A stretch of DNA of 59,346 nt from Opitutia bacterium (lineage in GTDB: Bacteria; Verrucomicrobiota; Verrucomicrobiia; Opitutales; T3Sed10-336). Each line of letters begins with the position of its first letter. Within the stretch, counting starts at the first letter, position 1. The DNA is taken from contig PWMU01000195.1 in assembly GCA_003558065.1 (NCBI GenBank), positions 1-59,346 on the forward strand, read 5' to 3'. The notes beneath the pieces were generated by a model. That model was not told the origin of the DNA, searched no databases, and saw nothing but the letters and a program-made list of their open reading frames with translations. Position numbers and translations under genes: made by a program. Of the stretch, positions 17,887-27,407 are shown piece by piece.

Positions 17887-20535
17887 ATGAGACACGAATA
17901 CTCGGAAAATCGTTGGCGCGAGACCGCGTTACTCCTGCGGTGGTTTTCCTGGCGCAATGCCCGCAGGCATTGGGCTCACAGTCTGCTGATCCTTTTTCTG
18001 CTGGCCCTCGGGGTAGCGTCGGCCCTGTCCATCAGGCTGGCGAGCCGGGCGGCTTCGGAAAGTTTCGCGTTGTTTACCGAGTCCCTTGCCGGAGAGACCG
18101 ACTGGGTTATTTCCGCTCCTTCGGGACACCTTTCGACCGATGTCCTTCCGGAGATTCGTGAGGCCCTGTCGGAGCAGGAGGTCTGGATCGGCCCGGTCCT
18201 TGAAACGACCGCCGTGCCGGCCCCGGAAGAGGACTTCGAACCGGCCGGGAGGGAAAAAAATCGCGCTAGGCTCGTCGGTCTCGACACGGTGGGGATTCTC
18301 AATTTTCCCGCCCCGGAAAACTACGATTTTTTTCGGGAACGGGACGAAGCGGGAGCGGTACCGGAGCTGACCGGGTCCACTCAAGGCGTGGTCGCCGGAG
18401 CCGCTCTGGCGGAGAAGCTGGATTGGCGAAAAGGCGAGGAAAGAACATTCTGGATCGCGGACCGGCCCGTCAGCCTTCGACTCAAGGGGCGGCTCGACGC
18501 TGAGAGCCGGTCCTCTCCCCGCCTGCCGGCGGCCGGAAACATCCTGGTCGCGGATATCGCAAGCGTGCAGCACTGGAGCGGCCGGGAGGGACAACTCGAC
18601 CGTGTGGAGTTCCGCGTGAAACCGGGACCGAACCTTGACGAGCGGCGCGAACGCGTGCGGGAAATCCTCTCGGCCACCTCGCACGGCCGCTGGGTATTGG
18701 AAACCGAGGAATCGAGACGGCGCAGCGGGGAAATCATGACCCGTGCCTTCCGGCAGAACCTCACGGTCCTTTCCCTGATCGCTCTGCTGGTGGGCTGGTT
18801 TCTCATCCTGCAGGCCCTCGACGCGGCGGTGGTGCGCCGCCGGCAGGAGATCGCCGTCCTGAGGTCCCTGGGCGTCACCGCGGCCATGGTCCGGAGAATG
18901 TGGATACTGGAGTCACTCGTAATCGGCCTGCTGGGGGGAGGCGTGGGGATTCTCTTGGGCTGGATCGGGGCGCAGTGGAGCGTACGGATTGTCGGACAGA
19001 CGATCGACACGCTCTACCACGCTACCGCTGTCGAGGGAGCGCGCCTGTACACAGGAGAGGCCTGGGGCGGACTGGCTCTGGCCGTGGCGGCGGCGGTGGC
19101 CGCAGGGTGGAAGCCGGCCCGGGATGCGGCCCGTATCCCACCCGCCCAGTCGATGCATGAAGGCAATCGCGTGCAATGGCTCTCTCCGCGCCGGGCCGCC
19201 GGCCAGGGTGCGCTCTGGGCTGGACTGGCAGCGGTTTTCGCAGTTCTGCCTCCCCTGACTTTGGACGGCGGAGCCCGCCTCCCGCTTCCGGGATATCTGG
19301 CGGCGTTTGCATGCATTCTGGCGATGGCCCGTGTCGCCCCCCTCCTGCTGCCTGCCCTCGCGCGCCTCCAGGGGGAGGCGATTCGGGGAACCCCCCCTTT
19401 GTGGGTGGCCCTGGCCCGATTCCGCCGACCGACCACACGGCACGGGCTCGCCATTGGAGGCCTGGTCCTGGCGGCCGGCATGGCCGCGGCCATGACTCTC
19501 TTGATCCACAGTTTCGACCGTTCCGTTCAGAGTTGGGTTGAAGGGAATCTGCAGGCTGATATTTTCGTCAGCACCCGCGGGGGTGACAATGCCACCGCAG
19601 CCGGCCGGATCGGGCCGGACACGGTCGAAGAACTTGCCGCTCACCCCGGGGTCGACGCAGTGGACCGGTTCCAGAGCTATTCCCTCCGCCTCGATGAGGG
19701 GAACCCCACCAGGCTGGCCGGAGCGGACCTTGAGTTGAGGCTGGAACGGACCGACCTGATCTGGCTTCAGAGACCCGGCCCTTCGCGCCTCACACAGAAG
19801 GAACCGACCGGAGCTCCCGCCCTTGTAACGGAAAGCTTTGCGCGTCGGTTTGGAGCGTGGCGCGGAAATCGCCTGGAGATTTTCACCCCCTCGGGTCAGC
19901 AGATGATACAGATCGAAGGCGTATTCGCCGATTACGGCAACGAACACGGACAGATCCTGGTCGATTACTCCATCCTGACCGAATGGTACAAGGAAGAGCG
20001 CGTCAGGAATCTGTCGGTCTACCTCAAGCCGGAGACACCTGCGACCGCAGTGCAGCAGGAATGGAGCTCCCGGTACGGGGGGCTCGTTTTCAGGAACAAT
20101 GCCGAGCTGCGGGAAGCGGTTTTCCGGATATTCCGCCAGACCTTTGCCATCACCTACGCCTTGCAGGGTCTGGGAGTCCTGGTGGCAATCGGCGGGATCG
20201 CGTTTGCGCTCGCCGGAGCCGCGCTGGAGCGAAGGGACGAGGATTTCGGCCTGCGGTCCATCGGGTTTGCCAGAAGCACCGTCGCTGCGTCCGCCCTGGT
20301 GGAAGGCCTAGGGATCGTTCTCGCCGGGATTGCCGGCGGAATCAGCCTCGGGTTTGTGCTGGGCGCGCTGTTGATCTATGTGGTTAACCGGCAATCCTTC
20401 GGCTGGACTCTCGCCTGCGAAATTCCCTGGGGCCCGCTGGCCCTGTTCGCCCTGGCCCTGCTGGTGACCGGCGCCGTCGTCTCGGGAATGACCGGCCGAT
20501 GGTCCGTGAGACTCCCCTCGGAAAAGCGGGACTGA
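17887..20535 (+). CDS. FtsX-like ABC permease with two permease domains
   Basis: 882 residues. A first TM segment (about 20-40, LLILFLLALGVASALSI) is followed by a large extracytoplasmic domain (about 45-290), three TM helices including LIALLVGWFLILQAL with the coupling region RRRQEIAVLRSLGVT, further TM helices near 440-540, a second extracytoplasmic domain (about 545-750) and a final three-helix FtsX domain with EDFGLRSIGFARSTV. The duplicated architecture is that of AttF/AttG-type or LolCE-like permeases fused in one chain. Together with the LolD-like ATPase and the AttH-like protein it resembles the AttEFGH set. Confidence 0.9.
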   Translation: MRHEYSENRWRETALLLRWFSWRNARRHWAHSLLILFLLALGVASALSIRLASRAASESFALFTESLAGETDWVISAPSGHLSTDVLPEIREALSEQEVWIGPVLETTAVPAPEEDFEPAGREKNRARLVGLDTVGILNFPAPENYDFFRERDEAGAVPELTGSTQGVVAGAALAEKLDWRKGEERTFWIADRPVSLRLKGRLDAESRSSPRLPAAGNILVADIASVQHWSGREGQLDRVEFRVKPGPNLDERRERVREILSATSHGRWVLETEESRRRSGEIMTRAFRQNLTVLSLIALLVGWFLILQALDAAVVRRRQEIAVLRSLGVTAAMVRRMWILESLVIGLLGGGVGILLGWIGAQWSVRIVGQTIDTLYHATAVEGARLYTGEAWGGLALAVAAAVAAGWKPARDAARIPPAQSMHEGNRVQWLSPRRAAGQGALWAGLAAVFAVLPPLTLDGGARLPLPGYLAAFACILAMARVAPLLLPALARLQGEAIRGTPPLWVALARFRRPTTRHGLAIGGLVLAAGMAAAMTLLIHSFDRSVQSWVEGNLQADIFVSTRGGDNATAAGRIGPDTVEELAAHPGVDAVDRFQSYSLRLDEGNPTRLAGADLELRLERTDLIWLQRPGPSRLTQKEPTGAPALVTESFARRFGAWRGNRLEIFTPSGQQMIQIEGVFADYGNEHGQILVDYSILTEWYKEERVRNLSVYLKPETPATAVQQEWSSRYGGLVFRNNAELREAVFRIFRQTFAITYALQGLGVLVAIGGIAFALAGAALERRDEDFGLRSIGFARSTVAASALVEGLGIVLAGIAGGISLGFVLGALLIYVVNRQSFGWTLACEIPWGPLALFALALLVTGAVVSGMTGRWSVRLPSEKRD

Positions 20536-20553
20536 TCCTGTTACAAAAAACAA

Positions 20554-21714
20554 ATGAAATCACAACAATCCGAAATCCTGATACGTACCCTCACCGTCAT
20601 TTGCCTGGCCCTCGGCGGCCCCGGGGCGGTCCTTGGAAAGTTGAACGGCGATTTCAACGGAGAGGGCTACCGCATTCCGTCAAACCCGGATGCGCTGGAG
20701 TTCCCGCAAGCACACGGCAGCCATCCCGATTTTCGCCTTGAGTGGTGGTACCTCACCGGTCACCTCTACACCGAAACCGAGCGGAGGTTCGCCTTTCAGG
20801 CCACATTCTTCCGGTACGCGGATCCTCCGGAAGAACGACGGAACCTGATTTCCAACAGGGATTTTGGTGCCGGCCTGATTCATCTCGCCCATATGGCTAT
20901 TCTGGATACGGAAAGCGGCGAGCATGCACATCGGGAACGAATCAACCGGGAAGGCTGGGACGCCGTGGCAAAGGAAGGCGGTCTGGACATCCGGAATGGA
21001 AACTGGTCCCTGAGAATGACCGATGAAACCCGCGAAACATTGGAATTGCGCGGCACTGCCGGCGCCGGGAATGAGTTCACCCTCGAGTTGGAACCGGAGA
21101 AGCCCAGGGTTTTCTTCGGCGAACACGGCCTGTCCCTGAAAGGTGAAGAGCCGACCTCCCGCAGTTACTATATCAGCTTTCCCCGCCTGCGAGCCGAAGG
21201 CTCCCTTTCCTGGCAGGGCGAACGCCACGGCGTTTCCGGCCGGGCCTGGATGGATCACGAAATCAGCAGCGGCCAACTGACAGACGAACAGATCGGGTGG
21301 GATTGGGCCGGCATCCAGTTGGATGACGGAAGAGAGATCATGACCTTCCAACTGCGCCGGAAAGACGGCGCAATCGACCCGTTTTCCTACCTTGGGTGGG
21401 TCGACCGGAACGGAGAACTCCGGCATTATGGCGCGGGAGAATTCCACTGGGAGTTGGGCGAGGAATGGGAAAGTCCCGAGACCGGCGCCCGGTATCCGCT
21501 GGGCATCGTCGTGGTCGCACCGGACCCCGAGCTTGACGGCGCCGAGACCCGCCTGACGCTGAAACCTCTGGTCAAGGAACAGGAATTTGTGGGTCGGGGC
21601 GGCCTGGCCTATTGGGAAGGCGCTTGCGATGTTCTCGATCGGGACGGCGAAAAGGTGGGCACCGCTTTCGTCGAAATGACGGGGTACGCGGGCAGTCTCC
21701 AGGGGCGGTTGTAG
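20554..21714 (+). CDS. AttH/CrtC-like lipocalin-fold protein
   Basis: 386 residues with a signal peptide (about 10-28). The family hallmark HPDFRLEWWYLTGHLYTE lies near residue 55, followed by FAFQATFFRYAD, SRSYYISFPRLRAEG, GRAWMDHEISSGQL with the conserved WMDHE, WDWAGIQLDDGREIM and GWVDRNGELRHY. The fold is a double lipocalin barrel shared by AttH and carotenoid 1,2-hydratase. Beside an ABC ATPase and FtsX-type permease, the AttH role is more likely: a periplasmic partner that handles a lipophilic substrate. Its start is 18 bp after the permease stop. Confidence 0.9.
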   Translation: MKSQQSEILIRTLTVICLALGGPGAVLGKLNGDFNGEGYRIPSNPDALEFPQAHGSHPDFRLEWWYLTGHLYTETERRFAFQATFFRYADPPEERRNLISNRDFGAGLIHLAHMAILDTESGEHAHRERINREGWDAVAKEGGLDIRNGNWSLRMTDETRETLELRGTAGAGNEFTLELEPEKPRVFFGEHGLSLKGEEPTSRSYYISFPRLRAEGSLSWQGERHGVSGRAWMDHEISSGQLTDEQIGWDWAGIQLDDGREIMTFQLRRKDGAIDPFSYLGWVDRNGELRHYGAGEFHWELGEEWESPETGARYPLGIVVVAPDPELDGAETRLTLKPLVKEQEFVGRGGLAYWEGACDVLDRDGEKVGTAFVEMTGYAGSLQGRL

Positions 21715-21757
21715 GGTCGGGCGGTCCCGGAGGGTGCGGAAAAGTCCCTCCTGCCCT

Positions 21758-22513
21758 TCACTCCTTCACAGTCGCCAGGTACTCCTCAAACCTTCGTGCG
21801 TCTTCCGGAGTGTCGATACCGATGGTCGCCTGATCGGTCACAACCACGGCAATCGGGTGACCGTTTTCAAGCACCCGCAATTGCTCCAGGCGCTCGATAC
21901 GTTCCAGTTTTCCCGGCGGCAGATGGGTCAGGATTTTCAGGAAATCCCCCTGATACGCGTAAAGGCCCAGATGACGGTAAGAGGCGTGCCGCCGGAACCA
22001 CTCCGAATCGATCGTTTCAGCTTCATCGCGTGGATAAGGAATCGGCGCTCTCGAAAAGTACAGGGCCCGCAGGTGTTGATCGATGACCACCTTGACCTGG
22101 TTGGGATCCAGGAAATCCTCTTTTCGTTCGAATCGAATGGCCAAGGTTGCCATCGGGGCTTTACCGCGGACAGCGGCCGCCATCGAACGGATCTGTGCTC
22201 CGGTTACCAGGGGCTCGTCCGCCTGGACATTGATCACGTAACGTGCCCGGAGCCTGGCGTTGGCCTCAGCGATCCGGTCCGAACCGCTCGGGTGATCGGG
22301 CGAGGTCATCACGAACGAATACCCGGCCTCCCGCAGCACGGAGGCCAGTTCCGGATGGTCGACCGCGAAATAGAGGGGTAGCCGTGGAACCTGTCCGGCG
22401 ATTCGGTCGGCGACATGAAGCAGCAGGGGTTTGCCGGCGATTTCGTAAAGCAGCTTTCTCGGAAATCGAGTGGACTCCAACCGGGCGGGTACAATGATGG
22501 CGGTCTCTTTCAT
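21758..22513 (-). CDS. kdsB: 3-deoxy-manno-octulosonate cytidylyltransferase (CMP-Kdo synthetase)
   Basis: 251 residues, the usual length. The nucleotide-binding start AIIVPARLESTRFPRKLL, then GKPLLLHVADR, the DHPSGSDRIAEA motif and NVQADEPLV with its metal-binding Asp all match KdsB. It activates Kdo as CMP-Kdo for lipid A/LPS core synthesis, which supports a Gram-negative outer membrane. It converges on the lipocalin gene with a 43-bp gap. No other Kdo genes are adjacent. Confidence 0.96.
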   Translation of the reverse strand: MKETAIIVPARLESTRFPRKLLYEIAGKPLLLHVADRIAGQVPRLPLYFAVDHPELASVLREAGYSFVMTSPDHPSGSDRIAEANARLRARYVINVQADEPLVTGAQIRSMAAAVRGKAPMATLAIRFERKEDFLDPNQVKVVIDQHLRALYFSRAPIPYPRDEAETIDSEWFRRHASYRHLGLYAYQGDFLKILTHLPPGKLERIERLEQLRVLENGHPIAVVVTDQATIGIDTPEDARRFEEYLATVKE

Positions 22514-22626
22514 CGCCCCCAGTCAACCACAACCCAGTTGAACGTAAAGGTTTTCTCTCAAAATAGAATAGGAGTTTCCCCGATGCCATATAAAGCATTT
22601 CACCGATTCCCTGATGCGTGAATACG

Positions 22627-22646
22627 GGTTAGTGTTCCACCTAACC
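22627..22646. other. Short inverted repeat
   Basis: GGTTAG and CTAACC are separated by 8 nt, and a CAGGA/TCCTG pair follows at 22652-22675. The two hairpins lie ahead of the degenerate nucleotidyltransferase gene. They could be a leader structure or operator; nothing more can be said. Confidence 0.35.
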
Positions 22647-22711
22647 AACTACAGGATAGTCACCGACGAGTCCTGTCTCATTCAGTCCAACCCAAACGGA
22701 GTTTAAAAGCC

Positions 22712-23101
22712 ATGGACCAGATAACGATAGACGAAGTTGTCAGGCAACTCAGAACCGCCTTGTGGCCGATTGCGATCTACCGCTTTGACGACAACCCGAA
22801 TGAACCGGACGCGGGGAGCCGGCGGGATATCAACCTCTGCGTCATTGTTCCCGATGACCAGGAGAGCACGTACCACAAGTCACTCAAGGCTTACAGCAGC
22901 CTGAGGGACCTGCCCTTCCCGAAAAACATTGTCGTGCGTCATCAGAGCGATTTCAGAAAGCGATCACAGTGGCTGGATTCCCTCGAATGGGAAATCACAA
23001 CGACGGGTTGTCTGATCTACGGGCAAACTGAAAGCGGGAACCGGCCTCGACCTGTCCCGCGGGAGAAAGAGCTCGCTTCAGATAGCCGCCAATTCTGTTG
23101 A
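22712..23101 (+). CDS. Degenerate MNT-type nucleotidyltransferase
   Basis: 129 residues. The overall pattern fits a minimal nucleotidyltransferase (INLCVIVPDDQES, KAYSSLRDL, NIVVRHQSDF, LEWEITTTGCLIYGQT). In active members the segment after IYLF reads GSxARG and ends SDxDLLV; here it is YRFDDNPNEPDAGSRRDINL, so the GS pair and the second catalytic Asp (Asn instead) are lost. It is probably inactive, perhaps an antitoxin-like or decaying protein. The C-terminal 20 residues after LIYGQTE look unstructured, and the next gene begins in the same frame after a single TGA, so a recent frameshift or fusion event is possible. Confidence 0.6.
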   Translation: MDQITIDEVVRQLRTALWPIAIYRFDDNPNEPDAGSRRDINLCVIVPDDQESTYHKSLKAYSSLRDLPFPKNIVVRHQSDFRKRSQWLDSLEWEITTTGCLIYGQTESGNRPRPVPREKELASDSRQFC

Positions 23102-23149
23102 GCGCTTCATCGAGAAGGGCGAGTCCGGCGACTCTCCTGGCAGGCACTT

Positions 23150-25426
23150 TTGATTTGCTTATGGCGGGAGAACACCTTTCCTGTACGCGTGGACAAGACA
23201 CGAACCTGCAGGAATCTCCTCTCAGCGTGGCATGACTCATCCGAGAGCCATTGGTACTCCATCTCCGGCCCCGGCTCACGCGGGTGTTACGGGAGCGGCT
23301 ACAATGCCTGGGGCGTTCAAACCAACCAGAAGTACCTTTCGGCGATGGCCATGCTGGGCGCGACCAGTCAGGGGGAGCGGGCCGAACGGGCGACAGAACG
23401 GGCTTTGGCCGCACTCCGGTTCAGCTGGTGGAGTCACCTCTCCGGCCCGGGCGCCTGCACGGACGGCACCCAGTGGGGACACACCTGGATCAGTTCCCTG
23501 GGTATCGAGCGGATGATGCACGGGGTGCGGACGCTCGAGCCGGAGTTCACGGACGAGGACCGGGAAAACTTCTCCCGCCTCCTGGCAAGCGAAGCCGATT
23601 GGATCTGTTACGAACATGTACGGGGTCAACATGCGGGCATTCGGGCGGGCCTCTGGGGACGGGACGGCGACAATCACCCGGAATCCAACATCTGGAACGG
23701 GGCTCTGCTCTGGCGCGCCGCCGAACGCCACCCGGACCACCCCCATGCCGGCGACTGGCGCGAGCGGGCCCATGCGTTCTTCGTCAATGGAATCAGTGTT
23801 CCTTCGGACGCTGTTTCGGACGAGTCTCTTGGAGGCAAGCCCGTAAAGGAACGGCACATCGGGCCGAACTTTTTCCCCAATTACGCCCTCGATCATCACG
23901 GCTACCTGAATGTCGGGTACATGATCATCTGCCTGAGCAATATTGCGTTTCTCCACTTCGATCTGAAGAACGAGGGCCGCACCCCGCCCGACTCCCTCTA
24001 CCTCCACTGTGGCGAACTCTGGAACACGGTTCGGCGAATGATCTTCGCCGACGGGCGGCTCTCCCGGATCGGGGGCGACAGCAGAGTGCGCTACGCGTAC
24101 TGCCAGGAATACCTCTTGCCCAGCCTCCTCTTCGCCATCGATCATCTCGGCGACCCCCACGCGCCGGAACTGCTCGGCAAACAGCTCGCCAACATCGAAA
24201 CGGAAGCAACGTTCAACTGCGACGGCAGCTTCTTCTCCCGGCGTCTCGACTACTTGAAGCGGAATGATCCGGTGTATTACACGCGGCTCGAATCGGACCG
24301 GGCCTGCGCCCTCGGCATGGTCCTAGCCTACGCTCCTCTTACCAGTAACACGATTCCGGCCCCCGAAGGCCCGTTCGAAGAGTCCGTCGCGGGCTTGTGG
24401 TGCGAACACGACCACGCGGCGGCAATGCATCGCTCGCCCTCCCGGCTCGCCTCCTTTGCGTGGCGGTCCTACGACCTCGCCCAGGGAATGTGTCAGCCGC
24501 CGGACGACGGAGACCTCGCCGAGTGGACCCAGAATCTGGGCGGCGGCATCGTCTTCCTGGGCAACCGCCCTCCTTATCCGAAAACCTCCCGGGGACGACA
24601 GCTTCTGCGCGCGCGGGTCCGTGAACTGGGCGCCAGGAACGGATTCCTGACCTGGGGGGCGATCGAGGAAGGCCGGAACCTGGTCCTTGGTGAGGGCTGG
24701 CGCGCGGAACGCAGCGCGGAGCACCAATTGGTCTTTGCGGCGCTCCCGGACGGGCAAACCGTGGTCGGACTCCAGTTCTGCCGGAATGATCCGCGACGGT
24801 CCTACGTCGGCGAAATCAAGGGCCTGCGCTTCAATCTGCCCAACGACCTGTTTAACGGATTCTCCCGTCGTCTTGTATTGCCCGCGGAAGAACGAATCCT
24901 GAAAAGCCCGCCGGAGACCGACGAAGTTGTCGTCCTCGACTCGGCCAGGGCTCTCGTCGAAGAACGAATCGCGATCGCGGGGCTTTACGGGGCGGAAAGC
25001 CTTGCCGTCCACCGGTCCCCGGTCCGCCGGGGCGGCGCTTTTCGCTCCCTTTACGTCGACGAGCTCTGCTACGGATGCGAAGTGGGAGCGCGTTCCCTGG
25101 ACACGGGCGAGGTGTTCCTCGATACCGGCTGGCTCGTACGCTCGCAGTCCACGCCGGTCGACCCCGTTTCGTTTTTCGAAGGAGACCCGGGCAAGCGCCT
25201 TCCCGCACCCGGGGAAATCCGCGCCGTGAGGATCGCCGGCACCGACGGCGCCACCTACTTTTTACTGGCGAACTTCGGTACCGAAGAAGTAGCCGTCCCG
25301 GTCGAAGCATTCGGCGGGGCGGCCCGGAACGGCCTTCTTGACCTGGTTACCGCGGCGGAATCACACTCCCCGGAACCCGTTGTACTCACTCCGGGCGCAG
25401 CCCGGCTCTTTCGCGCGCGTTCCTGA
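23150..25426 (+). CDS. Large unassigned protein, possibly an (alpha/alpha) toroid carbohydrate enzyme
   Basis: 758 residues, no signal peptide. The N-terminal 450 residues are helical, rich in Trp and His (HWYSISGPGSRGCYG, AWGVQTNQKYL, WGRDGDNHPESNIWNG, FFPNYALDHHGYLNVGYM, YAYCQEYLLPSLLF), and the C-terminal 300 are beta-rich, resembling the toroid plus beta-sandwich layout of polysaccharide lyases and heparinase-like enzymes. I do not recognise a named family. The start is uncertain: the only in-frame start before the conserved part is TTG 23150, and an in-frame TGA at 23099 ends the preceding gene. The gene may be 5'-truncated. It converges on psd. Confidence 0.6.
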   Translation: MICLWRENTFPVRVDKTRTCRNLLSAWHDSSESHWYSISGPGSRGCYGSGYNAWGVQTNQKYLSAMAMLGATSQGERAERATERALAALRFSWWSHLSGPGACTDGTQWGHTWISSLGIERMMHGVRTLEPEFTDEDRENFSRLLASEADWICYEHVRGQHAGIRAGLWGRDGDNHPESNIWNGALLWRAAERHPDHPHAGDWRERAHAFFVNGISVPSDAVSDESLGGKPVKERHIGPNFFPNYALDHHGYLNVGYMIICLSNIAFLHFDLKNEGRTPPDSLYLHCGELWNTVRRMIFADGRLSRIGGDSRVRYAYCQEYLLPSLLFAIDHLGDPHAPELLGKQLANIETEATFNCDGSFFSRRLDYLKRNDPVYYTRLESDRACALGMVLAYAPLTSNTIPAPEGPFEESVAGLWCEHDHAAAMHRSPSRLASFAWRSYDLAQGMCQPPDDGDLAEWTQNLGGGIVFLGNRPPYPKTSRGRQLLRARVRELGARNGFLTWGAIEEGRNLVLGEGWRAERSAEHQLVFAALPDGQTVVGLQFCRNDPRRSYVGEIKGLRFNLPNDLFNGFSRRLVLPAEERILKSPPETDEVVVLDSARALVEERIAIAGLYGAESLAVHRSPVRRGGAFRSLYVDELCYGCEVGARSLDTGEVFLDTGWLVRSQSTPVDPVSFFEGDPGKRLPAPGEIRAVRIAGTDGATYFLLANFGTEEVAVPVEAFGGAARNGLLDLVTAAESHSPEPVVLTPGAARLFRARS

Positions 25427-25457
25427 ATCGAGTCGTTTGCCGCCACGGCTTTCAGGG

Positions 25458-26381
25458 TCAACGTTGCCCGCGTTCGGCCCCGGAGGCAGTCCCCAAACGG
25501 TCGCCCATCCGGGCGTAGGTCTCCATGCCTTCCTGGGTGTGACTCACAAGATCCTCGTCGAATTCGATCCGGTCCCTTTGGAACAGCAGAATCACGCAGG
25601 ATCCTCCGAATCGGAAGAACCCTTTCTCCTCGCCCTTGAGCACCTGCCGGTCCGGTGAATACGTCTGCACCACGCTGCCGACACAGGTCGCACCGATCTC
25701 CAGGCACAGGACCGTACCCCACGCGACCGTCTCGAGCCGCGTCAGGAAACGACGGTTTCGCCAGAGGATGGAGAGGCGCCTGCGAAGGGCCAGCGGATTC
25801 ACCGAATAAAGATCACCCGGAATCTCCGAAGCCGGCCCGGGGCGCCCCGCGCAGGGAAAATGAAACCGGTGGTAGTCGACCGGACACAGACGGGAAATGC
25901 TCATGGCCCCGCCCGCGTAGCCCTTCGCCAACTCGCGATCCCCCAATAACCCATCGAGGGAAAATCCCTGGCCCTTGGCGTAAACGCGATCCACACGATC
26001 AAGATCGGGAAAAACCAAATGCCGCCCATCCGCCGGAAAGACGGCGATTCCCTCGCCTTCCGCCACAGGCCTGCTCTCCGGTTTCAATTTTCTGCAGAAA
26101 AACGCGTTGAAACTCCTGAAGCTCCTTGCCGGCTCCGCGAACTCGTTTTCATCCACGCCGTACCGCCGAATAAACGGCCCGATCTTCCCTCGACTGGAGG
26201 GCCGGTCCATTCGCCAACCGTAAAACCGGGAGAAAAAGCCGCGCCTGATAAGCGTCGCCAGCAAGAGCCGGCCGGGCAGTGTTTCGTAGGTCCACCGAAG
26301 CCAGCGCTCGCCGTAAACCTTTTCCGTCTCGGTCCGGCCCCCGTACCGGTCATAATAGAAAATTTCGTCCTCTTCCGGCAT
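25458..26381 (-). CDS. psd: Phosphatidylserine decarboxylase-type proenzyme
   Basis: About 307 residues from ATG 26381, with GGA upstream. Motifs: SFNAFFCRKLKPESRP, VFPADGRHLVFPD with the catalytic Asp, VDYHRFHFPCAG with the catalytic His, EIGATCVGSVVQ, and the self-cleavage region FFRFGGSCVILLF where the chain splits before Ser to form the pyruvoyl group. Most bacterial enzymes have LGST at this point; the GGS form with a following Cys occurs in the larger eukaryote-like branch. It makes phosphatidylethanolamine at the inner membrane. An open frame extends upstream to 26543 but contains no family residues. Confidence 0.9.
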   Translation of the reverse strand: MPEEDEIFYYDRYGGRTETEKVYGERWLRWTYETLPGRLLLATLIRRGFFSRFYGWRMDRPSSRGKIGPFIRRYGVDENEFAEPARSFRSFNAFFCRKLKPESRPVAEGEGIAVFPADGRHLVFPDLDRVDRVYAKGQGFSLDGLLGDRELAKGYAGGAMSISRLCPVDYHRFHFPCAGRPGPASEIPGDLYSVNPLALRRRLSILWRNRRFLTRLETVAWGTVLCLEIGATCVGSVVQTYSPDRQVLKGEEKGFFRFGGSCVILLFQRDRIEFDEDLVSHTQEGMETYARMGDRLGTASGAERGQR

Positions 26382-26649
26382 AATCACGGTTCCACGTCGA
26401 ACCCTCCGACGCAATCCCCACAGGCTTCTGCCCTGAAGCAGAAAAATCGAGCCATTTTTGAAGAGTGGCATGGGTTGCCAACGGGTGTCTCCCATGCCGG
26501 GCACGTTCGGCGAACACACCCATTCGCCGGGACGACGCCTCATAAATAATCGGTTTTGTTAAATTAAAAGCTTCTGGCGACATTCTTTTCCCCTTATTCG
26601 ACTGGTAAACTGTCCGATAGGATGAGAGAATAAAGAACCGAGGTTCCGC

Positions 26650-27363
26650 ATGACCGGTGCCATCACCGAATCCTTCGTCACGAGAAAAAGGAAATTCCCG
26701 GGAACGAATTTCTCCGGAAAGCCCCGCCCGGGTTTCACTCTGATCGAGTTGCTGACGGTCATAGCGATCATCGGCATCCTGGCGGCCATACTGATTCCCG
26801 TACTCGGCTCGGTCCGTGAAGCGGCGCGGCAAAGCGTCTGCCAGAGCAACCTGCGCCAGTGGCATCACTCTTGGATTCTTTACGCCAACGACAACGACGG
26901 CAGGGTCCCGCCGGCCCAATACTACGAATCGGCAACTTCCAACAGCACGACCTGGGTCATTTCTTTCGGCATTTATCAGGGTTACGATTTCCAGGGTATG
27001 GGGGGTAATTCTTATTGGCTGGACGGCCGCAGCGACACCACAGGTACCTGTCCCTCCGATACGCACGACCACGGATACGGCGACACCTACGTGAGCTACG
27101 CCTACAACACGGGGATTTCGGGCGTTCAATGGAACTCAGGCGCCAACCGCCCGGGGTTCACTCCCATTGAGCGGATCAAACCCAACACGATCGTATTCGG
27201 CGACGGAAACGACAGCTGGAACTTCATCCCGGGACATGACAACCGCGTGCTCAACTACCGCCACGCGGGCAAGGGAGTCGCCGTTCTTGCCGGGGGAGCC
27301 GTCTATGTCGCACGCAGGGACGCCGAAGAGGATCCTCCGCAGGAAATGTGGTATCCGGAGTGA
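26650..27363 (+). CDS. Prepilin-type pseudopilin (type II secretion G/H-like)
   Basis: 237 residues. A 33-residue leader ends in the prepilin peptidase site before FTLIELL, followed by the hydrophobic helix ending [11 protein letters not shown], and then [35 protein letters not shown]. The C-terminus contains [20 protein letters not shown], the 'H-x-G' ending common in verrucomicrobial and planctomycetal DUF1559-like pseudopilins. These are exported, processed and assembled or kept as surface proteins; many copies per genome are normal. A close paralogue follows 44 bp downstream. Confidence 0.9.
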   Translation: MTGAITESFVTRKRKFPGTNFSGKPRPGFTLIELLTVIAIIGILAAILIPVLGSVREAARQSVCQSNLRQWHHSWILYANDNDGRVPPAQYYESATSNSTTWVISFGIYQGYDFQGMGGNSYWLDGRSDTTGTCPSDTHDHGYGDTYVSYAYNTGISGVQWNSGANRPGFTPIERIKPNTIVFGDGNDSWNFIPGHDNRVLNYRHAGKGVAVLAGGAVYVARRDAEEDPPQEMWYPE

Positions 27364-27407
27364 TTTACGCTTGTGCTTCCCGCCCAACAGGTGCTTTTCT
27401 AAAACCA

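Noticed and set aside
22640-22690. Hammerhead-like motif CCGACGAGTCC
   Set aside because: The CTGANGA core is not matched and the GAAA segment is absent.
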